Shown here: positions 8,854-17,981 of the stretch, one piece after another
Layout: each line of letters starts with the position of its first letter
Position numbering within the stretch: position 1 is the stretch's first letter
Source: JBGAPI01 sp044221335
GTDB taxonomy: Bacteria; Pseudomonadota; Gammaproteobacteria; Xanthomonadales; Ahniellaceae
Direction of reading: 5' to 3'
DNA: 64,000 bases
NCBI GenBank assembly: GCA_044221335.1
Contig: JBGAPI010000016.1
Location: 1 to 64,000 of the forward strand
Notes under the pieces: generated by a model
Databases searched by the model: none
What the model was told of the DNA's origin: nothing
Seen by the model: only the letters and a program-made list of their open reading frames with translations
Translations under genes and position numbers: made by a program

Positions 8854-9090
8854 TCAGCGGTTCTGCGAGACTTCCTGCCTGCGGGCCGGATAGTGGATCC
8901 ACATGATCTTGACGCCGCGCCGCGCCGCGATCTTGTTGACCTTCGCCACGTACGCCCAATCGATCTCGGCGTCGTAACCCTTCAGCGGTGGATCTTCCGT
9001 CGGAGCCTGGGCGACCCTGGTGGATTCCATGGCGCAGCCCGCAAGGCAGAGCGTCGCTGCCAGTGCAGCGAACATCATCGTGGTACGCAT
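8854..9090 (-). CDS. Small lipoprotein of unknown function
   Basis: 78 aa, starting MRTTMMFAALAATLCLAGCA. The lipobox L-A-G-C predicts lipidation. The mature part (KGYDAEIDWAYVAKVNKIAARRGVKIMWIHYP) is short and basic. The start at 9090 has a good GGAGG Shine-Dalgarno on the minus strand; the longer upstream frame lacks one. No recognised domain. Transcribed towards the amidase terminator. Confidence 0.7.
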   Translation of the reverse strand: MRTTMMFAALAATLCLAGCAMESTRVAQAPTEDPPLKGYDAEIDWAYVAKVNKIAARRGVKIMWIHYPARRQEVSQNR

Positions 9091-9177
9091 ACGACCTCCA
9101 GATGAGGACGTCCGGGCGCAGCGATGGGTCGGTCGACCGGCCGACGTTGGGAGCAAGGTACGCCCGGTGACCTGATA

Positions 9178-9858
9178 CTACTCTTCGTACACCCGCTGTC
9201 CATGTGACCTGCGCCTCAGGTCAACGTTGTTCAACCAGCGCGGACCGCTGACGGCCGGCTCGTCGGCGATGAAATAGCGCCACGGACGGTCGGCCGCCTT
9301 GCTGATGCCGATCCGGACACTGCGGGCGACCCGGCCGGAGGCGACCCCGTCGGCGGCGAGGAAGATCTCGCCGGCGGTGGTCAGGTCGATCCCGTCGAGT
9401 CCGCGGTCCACGGCGAAGGCCGCGGCCAGGCAGCCCGGCCCGCGGGCCAGCGCATGGTCCACGATCCGGTCTCCGCGCGCCGTCCTCATCGCATCGAGGC
9501 CGAGCAGAGGCCGTGCGGCTCGGATCAGCACACCGCCGCCGATGCCGGCCGGCTCGCTGCTGACGTTCAGCATCCAGTGGTTGCCGTAGGCGCGGTAGAC
9601 GTAGGCGTGTCCCGGCGCCAGGAACATGGTCGCATTGCGCGGCGTCGGCCCGTTGCAGGCATGGCTCGCCGGGTCGCCCGGCAGATAGGCCTCGGTCTCG
9701 ACGATGCGGCCGACCCGGAGGTCGCCCGGCCGTTGCCGCACCAGCAGCTTGCCGAGCAGGAAGCGTGCGAGGCGGCGACCGCCGGTCGGCAGGTCGGTGC
9801 GCCGGAGCGGCGCGCGGGCGAACGATTCTTCACGTGTCATTGCGGTCGGCGACGACAT
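9178..9858 (-). CDS. 3-methyladenine DNA glycosylase (MPG/AAG type)
   Basis: 226 aa. The core R-I-V-E-T-E-A-Y with catalytic Glu54, N-G-P-T-P-R-N-A-T-M-F and A-Y-V-Y-R-A-Y-G-N-H-W-M-L-N-V are diagnostic of the alkyladenine glycosylase family. It flips out and excises N3-methyladenine and other damaged purines in base-excision repair. Length fits bacterial members. Two Met starts (9858 and 9840) are possible; neither has a clear ribosome site. It is divergent from the GGDEF gene at 9981. Confidence 0.93.
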   Translation of the reverse strand: MSSPTAMTREESFARAPLRRTDLPTGGRRLARFLLGKLLVRQRPGDLRVGRIVETEAYLPGDPASHACNGPTPRNATMFLAPGHAYVYRAYGNHWMLNVSSEPAGIGGGVLIRAARPLLGLDAMRTARGDRIVDHALARGPGCLAAAFAVDRGLDGIDLTTAGEIFLAADGVASGRVARSVRIGISKAADRPWRYFIADEPAVSGPRWLNNVDLRRRSHGQRVYEE

Positions 9859-9980
9859 TGCGCTAACAACTGCTTTGGCATGGTCCGGATCACCGACATC
9901 GGCGACTCCGTCGGCCGCGCACCGGGCGTGCGCGGTCCCGGACGATATCGCGCCGACGTCGAGACCGGGAGTTCGCGCTG

Positions 9981-12900
9981 ATGGCTACAGGGGGCCGGAG
10001 GCGCCGGCACGGGCCCTGCGTGCGGCGATTCGTCCCGCGCCATGCTTGGCTCGTGCGGGTGCTGCTGTCGATGCTGCTGCTGGCGTGGCCGGCGCCGCCA
10101 CCGGTGCACGCCGCGACGCTGTACGCGCAGGCCCAGGGCATGCCCAACCTGACGATCGATGCAGTGGCGCGTGACAACCGCGGCTACGTCTGGGCGGCCA
10201 GCGCCACCGACGCGCTGCGCTTCGACGGCCATCGCTTCCTCCGGATCGAGCAGCGGGCCGACGGCGGCACCGTCGACCACCACATCCTGCGGCTGCTCGC
10301 GACCCCGTCGGGGATGTATCTCGCCAGCGGCAGCCGCGTCACCCGCTACGACCTGCGTCGGCACCGGCAGTCGCCGGTGCGCCACGCTGGTGCCGAGTTG
10401 CCGGAAGTGAACGGCCTGGCGCTGGCGCCGGACGGCAAGGTCTACGCCGGCGACGAGCAGGGGCGGCTGTGGCGCTGGCACGACAGCGATGCGGATCGGA
10501 TCGAGGCCGAGCCGGTCGCACTGGCCGCCGAGCCGCCGTTCCAGGGGATCAGCAACGTGTATTTCGGCCACGACAGCGCGTGGCTCGCGACCGACCGCGG
10601 CGCCTACCGGGTCGATCTCGCCCGCGGAACGGCGAACCAGGTGCGGACCCGGGTCGGCAACTTCGACCACGGTCGCGTGCGCGCGCAGGCCCTGGCCGAA
10701 TTCCCGGCCGGCGTGCTCTGGATCGGCTGGTGGAACGACGGCATCACCCGGCTCGACCTCGCGACCGGCGACGAGCGCTGGATCCACCCGAGCCAGCCCG
10801 ATGCGGGCGCGCTCCGGGCGACCAGCATCTGGGCCTTCGCGGCACGCGAGGATCGCCTCTACATCGCCACCAACCGCGGCATCGTCGTCCAGCGGCCGGA
10901 CTGCGACTGCCTGCGCGGACTGAACCACCCGAGCTGGGATCAGCTCGACGGCACCGGTATCGTCGTCACCAGCATCGTCACCGGGCCGGACGAGCTCTGG
11001 GCCGCGGTCTGGGGTGGCGGCCTCGCGCGCTTTTCCGGCACCGACGAGGCCTTCGGCCACCAGCTGAAGAACGACAGCCGCAGCGACGGGCTCGCGCACC
11101 CGATGGTCTATTCGCTGCACCTCGGCCGCGACCAGCGCCTGTGGATCGGCACCTACGGCGGCGGCGTGCAGTACGTCGACGCGGCGGACCGCACGATCGG
11201 CAGCTTCTGGCCGCTGCGGCGGCTCGCATGGACGCCCGAACGGGTGGAATCGAAATTCATCTGGCACCTGTCCGAACACGACGGCGGGCTCACCATCGGC
11301 ACCGGCTATGGCCTTTTCCACGCGGCCGGAGGTCGCGTCAGCGAAAGCCTCGTCGGCACGGCGGAGCTGGAGAGCATCCGCAATGCCGCCACCCGCCGCG
11401 ACGGCCGTCGCTACGTCGCCGCGGTCAGCGGTCTGTACCGCGAGGAGGGCCGCTCGCTCCGTCGCGTCCCCTACCGGCTCGACGGCCAGGAACTGACGGC
11501 GCCGCATTCGACCTGGGCGCTGGCGGAACATGGCGGCTTCCTCTGGGCCGGCACCACCCAGGGCATCCTGCGTCTCGACGATCAGGACCAGGTCCAGGCC
11601 TGGTACCGCGCCGGTCAAGGCGAGGCCGAACTGCCCGGCGCCTTCGTCCGGGTGCTCCGGGAGGATGCGGCCGGGCACCTGTGGATCGGCAGCTCCGGCG
11701 GACTGCTGGAAGTGGAGGGCGATCCGGCCGCACCGCGCTTCAAGCGCCACCCGGCCGTGACTCGCGCCGGACTCGACGACGTGCAGAGCCTCGAGTTCGA
11801 CGGACAGGGCCAGCTGTGGCTCGGCGGCCCGACCGGTCTCGTGCGCTACCGTCCCGCGACCGGCGACGCCGAGCGCTACGACCGCGCCGACGGGCTGATC
11901 AACGACCAGCTCAACTTCGATGCCAGCGCCGACGACGGCAAGCGCCTCTATTTCGGCGGCATGGGCGGACTGATCGCGTTCGATCCGTCCGAACTCGGCA
12001 GCCGAGCGGTGCATCTGCAGCCGCGGCTGGCGCGACTACGGGTCGGCCAGGGCGACTGGCAGGTCGATCCCGAGCACCTCGCGCTGCCGCACGACCATGA
12101 GCCGATCCAGGTCGAGCTGACCGCGATGCAGTTCGCGCGCCCGGACCGGGTACGCTACGCCTACCGCTGGAGTGAGACCGACAGCGGCTTCACCGAGCTC
12201 GGCGACGCCCAGAGCGCGGTCTTCAGCCGGCTCCCGAGTGGCGCGAACACGCTCGAGATCCGCGCCAGCATCGACCAGCCGCGGCTGACCGCCAATGTCG
12301 CCGAAGTACTGACCGTCGAGGTGGCGAGTGCGTGGTACGAGTCCACGCTGGGACGCGTGGCGCTGCTCGTCGCGGCGGCGCTGCTGGTGACCGTGACCGC
12401 GCAGGTCCGCAGCCGTCGGATCCGACGCCAGGCCGAGCGGCTGGCGTCCGAAGTGGCGACCCGCACCCAGCAGCTGAACGAGGCGTCGAATGCGCTGCGT
12501 GTCGCCAACGAGGAGCTGGCCTGGCTTGCCACCAGCGACCCGCTGACGGGGCTCGCCAATCGCCGCCGCCTGTTCGACGCCGCGCTCACGCCGGAGCGCT
12601 CGGCGGAGCGGCCGGTGGTCATGATGTGCGATCTCGACCGCTTCAAGGCGGTCAACGACCACTACGGCCACGTCGTCGGCGACGCCCTGCTGGTCGACTT
12701 CGCGCGCGTGCTGCGCGCCGTGTTCGGGGAGCGCGGCCTGCTGGCGCGGGTCGGGGGCGAGGAGTTCGTGATCGTCTGCGACATCGACCTGGCGGAAGCC
12801 GAGAGCCTCGCCGATGCGCTGCTGGCGGCCACCCGGACCGCCGGCGTGACGACCGCCGACGGCGAGGTGGTGCGCTACACCGTCAGCATCGGACTCACCC

Positions 12901-13001
12901 GGCTCGCTGCGGGCGAGGCGTTGCGGCATGCGCTGGAGCGGGCGGACCAGGCGATGTACGCGGCGAAGGAGGCGGGCAGGGATCGGCGGGTGGTGCTGTA
13001 G
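9981..13001 (+). CDS. Two-component-regulator-propeller / Y_Y_Y / GGDEF diguanylate cyclase
   Basis: 1006 aa. A long basic N-terminus and hydrophobic signal (about 25-44) lead to a periplasmic beta-propeller region of repeated W-x-x-[ST]-x-x-G-[LI] units (about 45-690), a Y_Y_Y-type Ig domain (about 700-780), one TM segment (VALLVAAALLVTVTAQV, near 800), a short coiled coil and a GGDEF domain. The active motif is GGEEF (V-G-G-E-E-F-V), with SDPLTGLANRR at its start, so c-di-GMP synthesis is expected in response to a periplasmic ligand. This layout is widespread in Xanthomonadales. It is convergent with the cyclase gene at 13122. Confidence 0.93.
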   Translation: MATGGRRRRHGPCVRRFVPRHAWLVRVLLSMLLLAWPAPPPVHAATLYAQAQGMPNLTIDAVARDNRGYVWAASATDALRFDGHRFLRIEQRADGGTVDHHILRLLATPSGMYLASGSRVTRYDLRRHRQSPVRHAGAELPEVNGLALAPDGKVYAGDEQGRLWRWHDSDADRIEAEPVALAAEPPFQGISNVYFGHDSAWLATDRGAYRVDLARGTANQVRTRVGNFDHGRVRAQALAEFPAGVLWIGWWNDGITRLDLATGDERWIHPSQPDAGALRATSIWAFAAREDRLYIATNRGIVVQRPDCDCLRGLNHPSWDQLDGTGIVVTSIVTGPDELWAAVWGGGLARFSGTDEAFGHQLKNDSRSDGLAHPMVYSLHLGRDQRLWIGTYGGGVQYVDAADRTIGSFWPLRRLAWTPERVESKFIWHLSEHDGGLTIGTGYGLFHAAGGRVSESLVGTAELESIRNAATRRDGRRYVAAVSGLYREEGRSLRRVPYRLDGQELTAPHSTWALAEHGGFLWAGTTQGILRLDDQDQVQAWYRAGQGEAELPGAFVRVLREDAAGHLWIGSSGGLLEVEGDPAAPRFKRHPAVTRAGLDDVQSLEFDGQGQLWLGGPTGLVRYRPATGDAERYDRADGLINDQLNFDASADDGKRLYFGGMGGLIAFDPSELGSRAVHLQPRLARLRVGQGDWQVDPEHLALPHDHEPIQVELTAMQFARPDRVRYAYRWSETDSGFTELGDAQSAVFSRLPSGANTLEIRASIDQPRLTANVAEVLTVEVASAWYESTLGRVALLVAAALLVTVTAQVRSRRIRRQAERLASEVATRTQQLNEASNALRVANEELAWLATSDPLTGLANRRRLFDAALTPERSAERPVVMMCDLDRFKAVNDHYGHVVGDALLVDFARVLRAVFGERGLLARVGGEEFVIVCDIDLAEAESLADALLAATRTAGVTTADGEVVRYTVSIGLTRLAAGEALRHALERADQAMYAAKEAGRDRRVVL

Positions 13002-13121
13002 AAGCGGCGTCAGCCGGGTGCCCGAGGGACGTGGGTTCCCGGTGCGAGGTGTTTCGGGGGTGGGCCGCGGGTCGCAGCTCACGCTGCTCCCGCATCGCGG
13101 CTTGCGCCGCTCCTGCGGTGG

Positions 13122-15428
13122 CTACTTCTCTTTCATGGTGTAGACGCCCGCCCAGTCCGCCGGCGGCGGTTCGGCGAGGTAGTGCTCGCAGCGGTCGATG
13201 TACATGCTGCAGACCTGGTCGCTGCCGCGCAGGGCCTCGGCGCTGCGGAAGGTCTTGATCGCTTCCTTGAACTTGCGGCCGCGGTACTGGTCGAGCGCGT
13301 TGCGGTAGGTCTGCAGGAACTCCGCGAGGTTCGGGAACGAGGCGCTGTCGTGGAAGTCGAGGATCTCGTGGATGCCGATCGACTGGGTCTTGCCCTTCAC
13401 GATCACGGTGTCGACCTGCCGCGAGCGGTAGGTGCCGCGCAGCCGGCGGATGGTGTTGTCGGAGACCAGGATCTGGGCGTCGTACTGCTTGCACGCCGAC
13501 TCCAGCCGCGCTGCGAGATTGACGCCGTCGCCGATCATGGTGAAGTCCATCCGCTTCACCGAGCCGATGTTGCCGGCGACCACGCTGTCGGTGTTGAGCC
13601 CGATGCCGATGTGCACCGGCATCTTGCCCTCGCCGACGCGCTGCGCGTTCCATTGGGTCAGGCTCGAGATCATCCGGATCGCGGTGCGCACCGCGCGGTC
13701 CTCGTCGTCGTCGTGCGGCACCGGCACGCCGAAGCCGGCCATGATGGCGTCGCCGATGAACTTGTCGAGCATGCCGCCGTCGGACTGGATGATCTCCACC
13801 ATCAGCGTGAAGTACTCGTTCAGCAGGCTGACGGTGGCGGCGGCGCCGAGGTGCTCGGTCAGCGTGGTGAAGCCGCGGATGTCGGAGAACAGCACGGTCG
13901 CGGTCAGCGTCTGGCCGCCGAGCAGGTTGGCGCCCGACGACATCAGCTGCTCGGCGATGCTGGCGTCCATGTAGCGCGACATGGTCGCCTTGATCCGCTT
14001 CTCCGCGCTGATGTCCTCGAACAGGATCATCGAGCCCTGCGCTTTCTTGTCGGCGCCCTTCAGCGGCACCACCGTCATGTTCACCGAGACCTTCTCGCCG
14101 CCGTAGATCAGGCTGCGGTCCATGCTGGTCTCCGGCGTCTGCGCGCTGGTGACCCGATCGATCTTCTCCAGCACCCAGGCGTTGTCGCCGCTGAACAGGT
14201 CGGCGGCGCGCTTGCCGAGCAGCTGGCCGTCGCCGAGGATGCGGCTGCCGGCACTGTTGCAGGTGACGAGCTTGCCGTCGTCGTCGAGCGTCAGCACGCC
14301 GTTCGACATCGACTCCAGCATGTTGTCGGTGTAGTTCTTCATCGCCTGGACGTCGGCGAACAGCTTGGCGTTCTCCAGCGCGATCGCGACCTGCGCGGTG
14401 AACGCCTTCAGCCGCTGCTCGTCCTGCGCGGTGAACGGGCCGGAGCGTTTGTTCAGCACCTGGGTCACGCCGATCACCTTGCCCTGCTGGTTGATCACCG
14501 GCACGCACAGGATCGAGCGGGTGAAGAAGCCGGTGCGCTTGTCGAAGGCGGGGTTGAAGCGCAGGTCGGCGTAGGCGTAGGGGATGTTGATCGACTTGCC
14601 GGAGGTGAACACCGCGCCGGCGATGCCGGCGTGGTTGGGCAGCCGGATCTGCTGGGCATTCAGGCCCTGGCTCACCTGCGACCACAGCTCGCCGGTGCGC
14701 TCGTCGTTGAGGAACAGGGTCGAACGCTCGGCGTCGAGCATCCGGGTCGCCTCGCCCATCACCTTCTGCAGCAGCGAGCCGATCTTGATGTCGGTGCTCA
14801 TCTCGGAGACCACGTGCAGGAACTCCAGCTCCTGCTTGCGGATCGCGTTCATGTGCTCGATGTGCTGCGCGTTCTGCAGCGCGATCGCGCCCTGCGTGCT
14901 CATCTCCTCCATCAGGTCCATGTCCGCCTTGGTGAAGCGGCCGGCGGACTTGTTGAGCGCCTGGGCGACGCCGATCACCTGGCCGCGCACGGTGCGGATC
15001 GGCACGCAGCAGATCGACTTGGTGACGTAGCCGGTGCGCTCGTCGACCTGGCGGTTGAAGCGGTCGTCGGCGTAGGCGTCGTGGATCAGCAGGCCCTCGC
15101 CGGACTGGAACACCGCGCCGGCGATGCCGCTCGAGTTGGGGATGCGGATCTCGCGGTTGGTGTAGCCCTGCACCGCGCGGGAGTAGAGCTCGCCGGTGGC
15201 CTCGTCGTTGAGGAAGAAGGTGCCGCTCTGCGCGCCCATCTCGCGGGTGGTCAGCGCGATCAGGGTGTAGAGCAGGTCATCCAGCGAATCGACCGCGGAC
15301 AGCTTGCGGGTGACCTCCAGCAGCAGCTCGACGTGGCGCAGCCGCGCGCCCTGCTGCTGCGTCTTGCTGACCGGACCGGCGGCCTTGCCGGCGACACTCT
15401 TGGCGCGGGGCGGCTTCGACTTGCTCAT
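13122..15428 (-). CDS. GAF-GAF-PAS adenylate cyclase (class III)
   Basis: 768 aa. Two GAF domains (about 30-180 and 210-370) with near-identical motifs (IRIPNSSGIAGAVF and IRLPNHAGIAGAVF), a PAS domain (about 385-500) and a class III cyclase domain (about 540-720). Metal-binding Asp residues lie in LFSDIRGFT and GDAIMAGFG; Lys in DKFIGD and Asp in KRMDFTMIGD are the ATP-selecting pair, so cAMP is the likely product. No TM segment, so cytosolic. I start at Met 15428 because it gives an ATGA overlap with the upstream coiled-coil gene and has GGAAACGAG upstream. Translational coupling suggests the two proteins work together. Confidence 0.92.
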   Translation of the reverse strand: MSKSKPPRAKSVAGKAAGPVSKTQQQGARLRHVELLLEVTRKLSAVDSLDDLLYTLIALTTREMGAQSGTFFLNDEATGELYSRAVQGYTNREIRIPNSSGIAGAVFQSGEGLLIHDAYADDRFNRQVDERTGYVTKSICCVPIRTVRGQVIGVAQALNKSAGRFTKADMDLMEEMSTQGAIALQNAQHIEHMNAIRKQELEFLHVVSEMSTDIKIGSLLQKVMGEATRMLDAERSTLFLNDERTGELWSQVSQGLNAQQIRLPNHAGIAGAVFTSGKSINIPYAYADLRFNPAFDKRTGFFTRSILCVPVINQQGKVIGVTQVLNKRSGPFTAQDEQRLKAFTAQVAIALENAKLFADVQAMKNYTDNMLESMSNGVLTLDDDGKLVTCNSAGSRILGDGQLLGKRAADLFSGDNAWVLEKIDRVTSAQTPETSMDRSLIYGGEKVSVNMTVVPLKGADKKAQGSMILFEDISAEKRIKATMSRYMDASIAEQLMSSGANLLGGQTLTATVLFSDIRGFTTLTEHLGAAATVSLLNEYFTLMVEIIQSDGGMLDKFIGDAIMAGFGVPVPHDDDEDRAVRTAIRMISSLTQWNAQRVGEGKMPVHIGIGLNTDSVVAGNIGSVKRMDFTMIGDGVNLAARLESACKQYDAQILVSDNTIRRLRGTYRSRQVDTVIVKGKTQSIGIHEILDFHDSASFPNLAEFLQTYRNALDQYRGRKFKEAIKTFRSAEALRGSDQVCSMYIDRCEHYLAEPPPADWAGVYTMKEK

Positions 15429-16093
15429 GGCGAGCTCGTTTCCTTCGATTCGAGGGCATCGCGCAGCTGCGCGATGGTGGCGGTCAGTTGCTGGCGTTCC
15501 TGCGCGTTGCGCCGTTCGCACTCGGCGACGCGCTGGTCGGCGTCGTAGCGGGCCTGTTCCAGGGACTCGCGCAGGCTGGCGACGATGCCCTGCATCTGGC
15601 CGAGGTCTTCCTGCTGGCGCCGGCGCGCGTCGTCCATCGCGGCGGTCAGGTCGACCCGCGACTGCTCGAGACTGTCGCGCAGCTGCTGGACGGTAGCGCG
15701 CAGCTGGCGCAGCTCGGCGTCCACGGCGTTGTGGGCGGCGTGGACGGCACCGTCGCGCGAGCGTTCCAGCTCGGCGATCTGGTCGCGCAGCAGGCCGATG
15801 GTGTTGCGGAGGTCGCGCATCTGGCCATCGGCGGTGCCGGCGACCTCGGCGACGGCGAAGTCGCGGTCGTTGCGCGCGCTCTCCAGCTCCGCGCGCAGGC
15901 GGTCGATGGTCGACTTCAGCTGCGCGATCTCGTCCGCCTGCAGGGAGCGGCCGCGACGGAAGGCGTCGTCGCGCTCGTCGCGCAGCGCCTCCAGCTGGCT
16001 GCGCAGCGCATTGATGTGCAGGCGCACTTCCGCAGGCGATCCCAGCTGCGGATCGGTGTTCGGACGGACGTGTTCGCTGGACGAATCGCTCAC
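15425..16093 (-). CDS. Coiled-coil protein of six exact 36-residue repeats
   Basis: 222 aa, almost wholly helical and charged, with no TM or signal. A unit of the form L-x-x-[TI]-[IV]-x-x-L-R-x-x-[LI] recurs with conserved hydrophobic/LR core at residues 23, 59, 95, 131, 167 and 203: exactly 36 residues apart each time, with no gaps. 36 is not a multiple of 7, so a mixed heptad/hendecad coil with a constant twist is expected. The gene stops inside the start codon of the cyclase (ATGA), so it is probably a scaffold or dimerisation partner for it. No family recognised. Confidence 0.8.
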   Translation of the reverse strand: MSDSSSEHVRPNTDPQLGSPAEVRLHINALRSQLEALRDERDDAFRRGRSLQADEIAQLKSTIDRLRAELESARNDRDFAVAEVAGTADGQMRDLRNTIGLLRDQIAELERSRDGAVHAAHNAVDAELRQLRATVQQLRDSLEQSRVDLTAAMDDARRRQQEDLGQMQGIVASLRESLEQARYDADQRVAECERRNAQERQQLTATIAQLRDALESKETSSP

Positions 16094-16179
16094 CGCGGCC
16101 CCCGGCGTCGGCGTGGTCGACAGGATAGCGTGGCCGGGGCGGGGCGGGGCGTCGCGAAGTGTGGATCGCGGCAGCAGCT

Positions 16180-17898
16180 TCAGCCAGCGCGCGCCAGCTC
16201 CGCGGTCCTCGACGGCGGCTCGAACACGACCACTTGGTTGCGGCCGTTAGCCTTGGCGCGGTAGAGCGCGTGGTCGGCGTCGATGATCATCTGCCGGAGG
16301 GTGTGGCCGGAGCGCGCAGTGTCGGTCAGGCCGAAGCTGGCGCTGACCGGAAAGTCGATGCCGCCTCCGCTGATCGAAGCGATCGCGAGGCGCAGCCGCT
16401 CGGCGATCGCGGCGCCGGTGCCGGCGTCGCATTCCGGCAGCATCACCACGAATTCCTCGCCGCCGAGACGGCCGAACAGGTCGATCGAGCGCAGCTGCGC
16501 GATGCAGTCCGCGACCACCCGCTTCAACACCACGTCGCCGGTCGGATGGCCGTGATTGTCGTTGACCGCCTTGAAGTGGTCGAGGTCGAGGATGAACAGT
16601 GCCGCTCCACGTGCCGGCTTGTTGTTATAGGCGAGCAGCCGGGTAGCCTCCTCGAAGAAGTACTGGCGGTTGGAGATCCCGGTCAGGCCGTCGCGTTGCG
16701 CGAGTTTCTGGAAATGCAGCTGCAGCCGCTTGGTGCGCAGGGCCCAGTAGACCAGGAACACGGCGAACGCCAGCGCCAGCGCCAGCCACAGCCGGGTATT
16801 CACCACCGCCTTCTGGTCGAGTTCGCGCTGCAGGGTCAGCAGCTCGTTCTGCTTCGCCAGCGACTCGATCTGGTAGCGGTTGGCGATCGCGTTGTGCTCG
16901 GCCATCTGGAAGGCGAGCTGGCGGGCGCTGACGTCGTCGAGGTAGCCCTTGTCGGCGGCGGCATACTGCTCGTGGAATTCGAGGGCGGTGGAGATCTCGC
17001 CCTGTTCGCGGGCGATGTCGTAGAGCAGCCGGAGCGCGCTGACCTTGGCATCGGAAAACTGCACTGCCGTGGTGTTGGCCAGGGCGTTCCGGGCGAACTC
17101 GTGCGCCGCCTCGCGCTCGTGCAACGCCCAGTGCGCCTTGGCGAGCGCCGCGTCGTAGGCGGCGATCAGCGGCGGATAGCGGGTCGCAAGGACCTCGGGA
17201 CGGAACGCCGCCAGATCGGTAGCGGCCGCCTTCGCGTCCCCGCCCGTGATCTGGGCCTCGGCCTTGTAGGCCTTGATGAATCCGAGCAGGAGCGCATCCG
17301 ACTGGCTCGGGCAGGCCTGCTCGCCCGTGCGCGCAGCCGCCAGCGCGGCGTCCGGCTTGCCGGCCCGATACAGAGATTCAACCAGCAGTTCGGCGCCCTT
17401 GCAGGCGCCGTTGCCGCCAGGGTTCTCCTTCTGCAGACGGGCCGCGTAGGCCTCGCCGAGCTCGTACTGTCCGGCCTGGTTGTACAGCTGCGCGGTGACG
17501 CCCAGCACCTGTTCCTGGGTCGGTCCGTCCTTCACCTCCGGCAACTGGGCGAGGACCTTCGTCAGCGTCGAATAGGCCTCCTGGTAGCGCCGCGAGATCG
17601 ACAGCATGTTGACGACCGTCGCGCCCGAGCGCGCCCGCATCACCGGTGACTTCGCATGCTCGAAAAGCTCGCTAAGGGGCTGGATGGCATCGGCGTAGTT
17701 GCCGGTATAGGCCAGTTGCCACGCATGAAGGTACTGATAATGCTCGTTGCCGACGGCGCTCGTGCCCTCGATGCGCTTGCCGATGGCGGTCATCAGGCGG
17801 GTGAACTCGTCGTGATTGCTGAGCCGGTAGGACTCGGCGCGCGCCAGTTCCTCCTCCAGGTCGGAATCGTAGGCGGCAGGCCGCGCCGCCGGCCGCAA
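16180..17898 (-). CDS. TPR-like sensor GGDEF diguanylate cyclase, 5' end probably frameshifted
   Basis: 572 aa as read from a TTG at 17898. Helical TPR-like repeats (about 20-330), a coiled coil, one TM segment (LWLALALAFAVFLVYWAL, near 375) and a GGDEF domain with LGGEEF, so catalytically competent. A periplasmic sensor should carry a signal peptide, but this frame lacks one. A hydrophobic signal-like stretch LLAIVLAVAAGGAAC lies just upstream in a different frame, which becomes inconsistent with this one near 17880-17895 in a GC-rich tract. A real frameshift or a sequence error there is likely. The true start is unresolved. Confidence 0.85.
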   Translation of the reverse strand: MRPAARPAAYDSDLEEELARAESYRLSNHDEFTRLMTAIGKRIEGTSAVGNEHYQYLHAWQLAYTGNYADAIQPLSELFEHAKSPVMRARSGATVVNMLSISRRYQEAYSTLTKVLAQLPEVKDGPTQEQVLGVTAQLYNQAGQYELGEAYAARLQKENPGGNGACKGAELLVESLYRAGKPDAALAAARTGEQACPSQSDALLLGFIKAYKAEAQITGGDAKAAATDLAAFRPEVLATRYPPLIAAYDAALAKAHWALHEREAAHEFARNALANTTAVQFSDAKVSALRLLYDIAREQGEISTALEFHEQYAAADKGYLDDVSARQLAFQMAEHNAIANRYQIESLAKQNELLTLQRELDQKAVVNTRLWLALALAFAVFLVYWALRTKRLQLHFQKLAQRDGLTGISNRQYFFEEATRLLAYNNKPARGAALFILDLDHFKAVNDNHGHPTGDVVLKRVVADCIAQLRSIDLFGRLGGEEFVVMLPECDAGTGAAIAERLRLAIASISGGGIDFPVSASFGLTDTARSGHTLRQMIIDADHALYRAKANGRNQVVVFEPPSRTAELARAG

Positions 17899-17934
17899 CG
17901 GCCAGCACGATGGCTAGCAGTTGTTGGTGGCCTT

Positions 17935-17957
17935 CGCCTGGCGAAGCTCGCCAGGCG
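17935..17957. terminator. Hairpin after the borosin precursor gene
   Basis: A 10-bp perfect stem CGCCTGGCGA / TCGCCAGGCG with a 3-nt AGC loop lies 25 nt downstream of the precursor stop codon on the minus strand and before the GGDEF gene. It fits a terminator or 3'-stabilising hairpin that separates the peptide operon from the signalling gene. Confidence 0.6.
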
Positions 17958-17981
17958 GGCCCTCGGATGGCGTTGGTGCGG

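Noticed and set aside
9837..12014. A 725-codon minus-strand frame over the propeller GGDEF gene
   Set aside because: Antisense shadow; the plus strand has signal peptide, propeller repeats and GGEEF.
13182..15548. A 788-codon plus-strand frame across the cyclase gene
   Set aside because: Composition (Val/Asp/His/Arg repeats) mirrors the antisense of GAF/PAS/cyclase codons; no domain seen.
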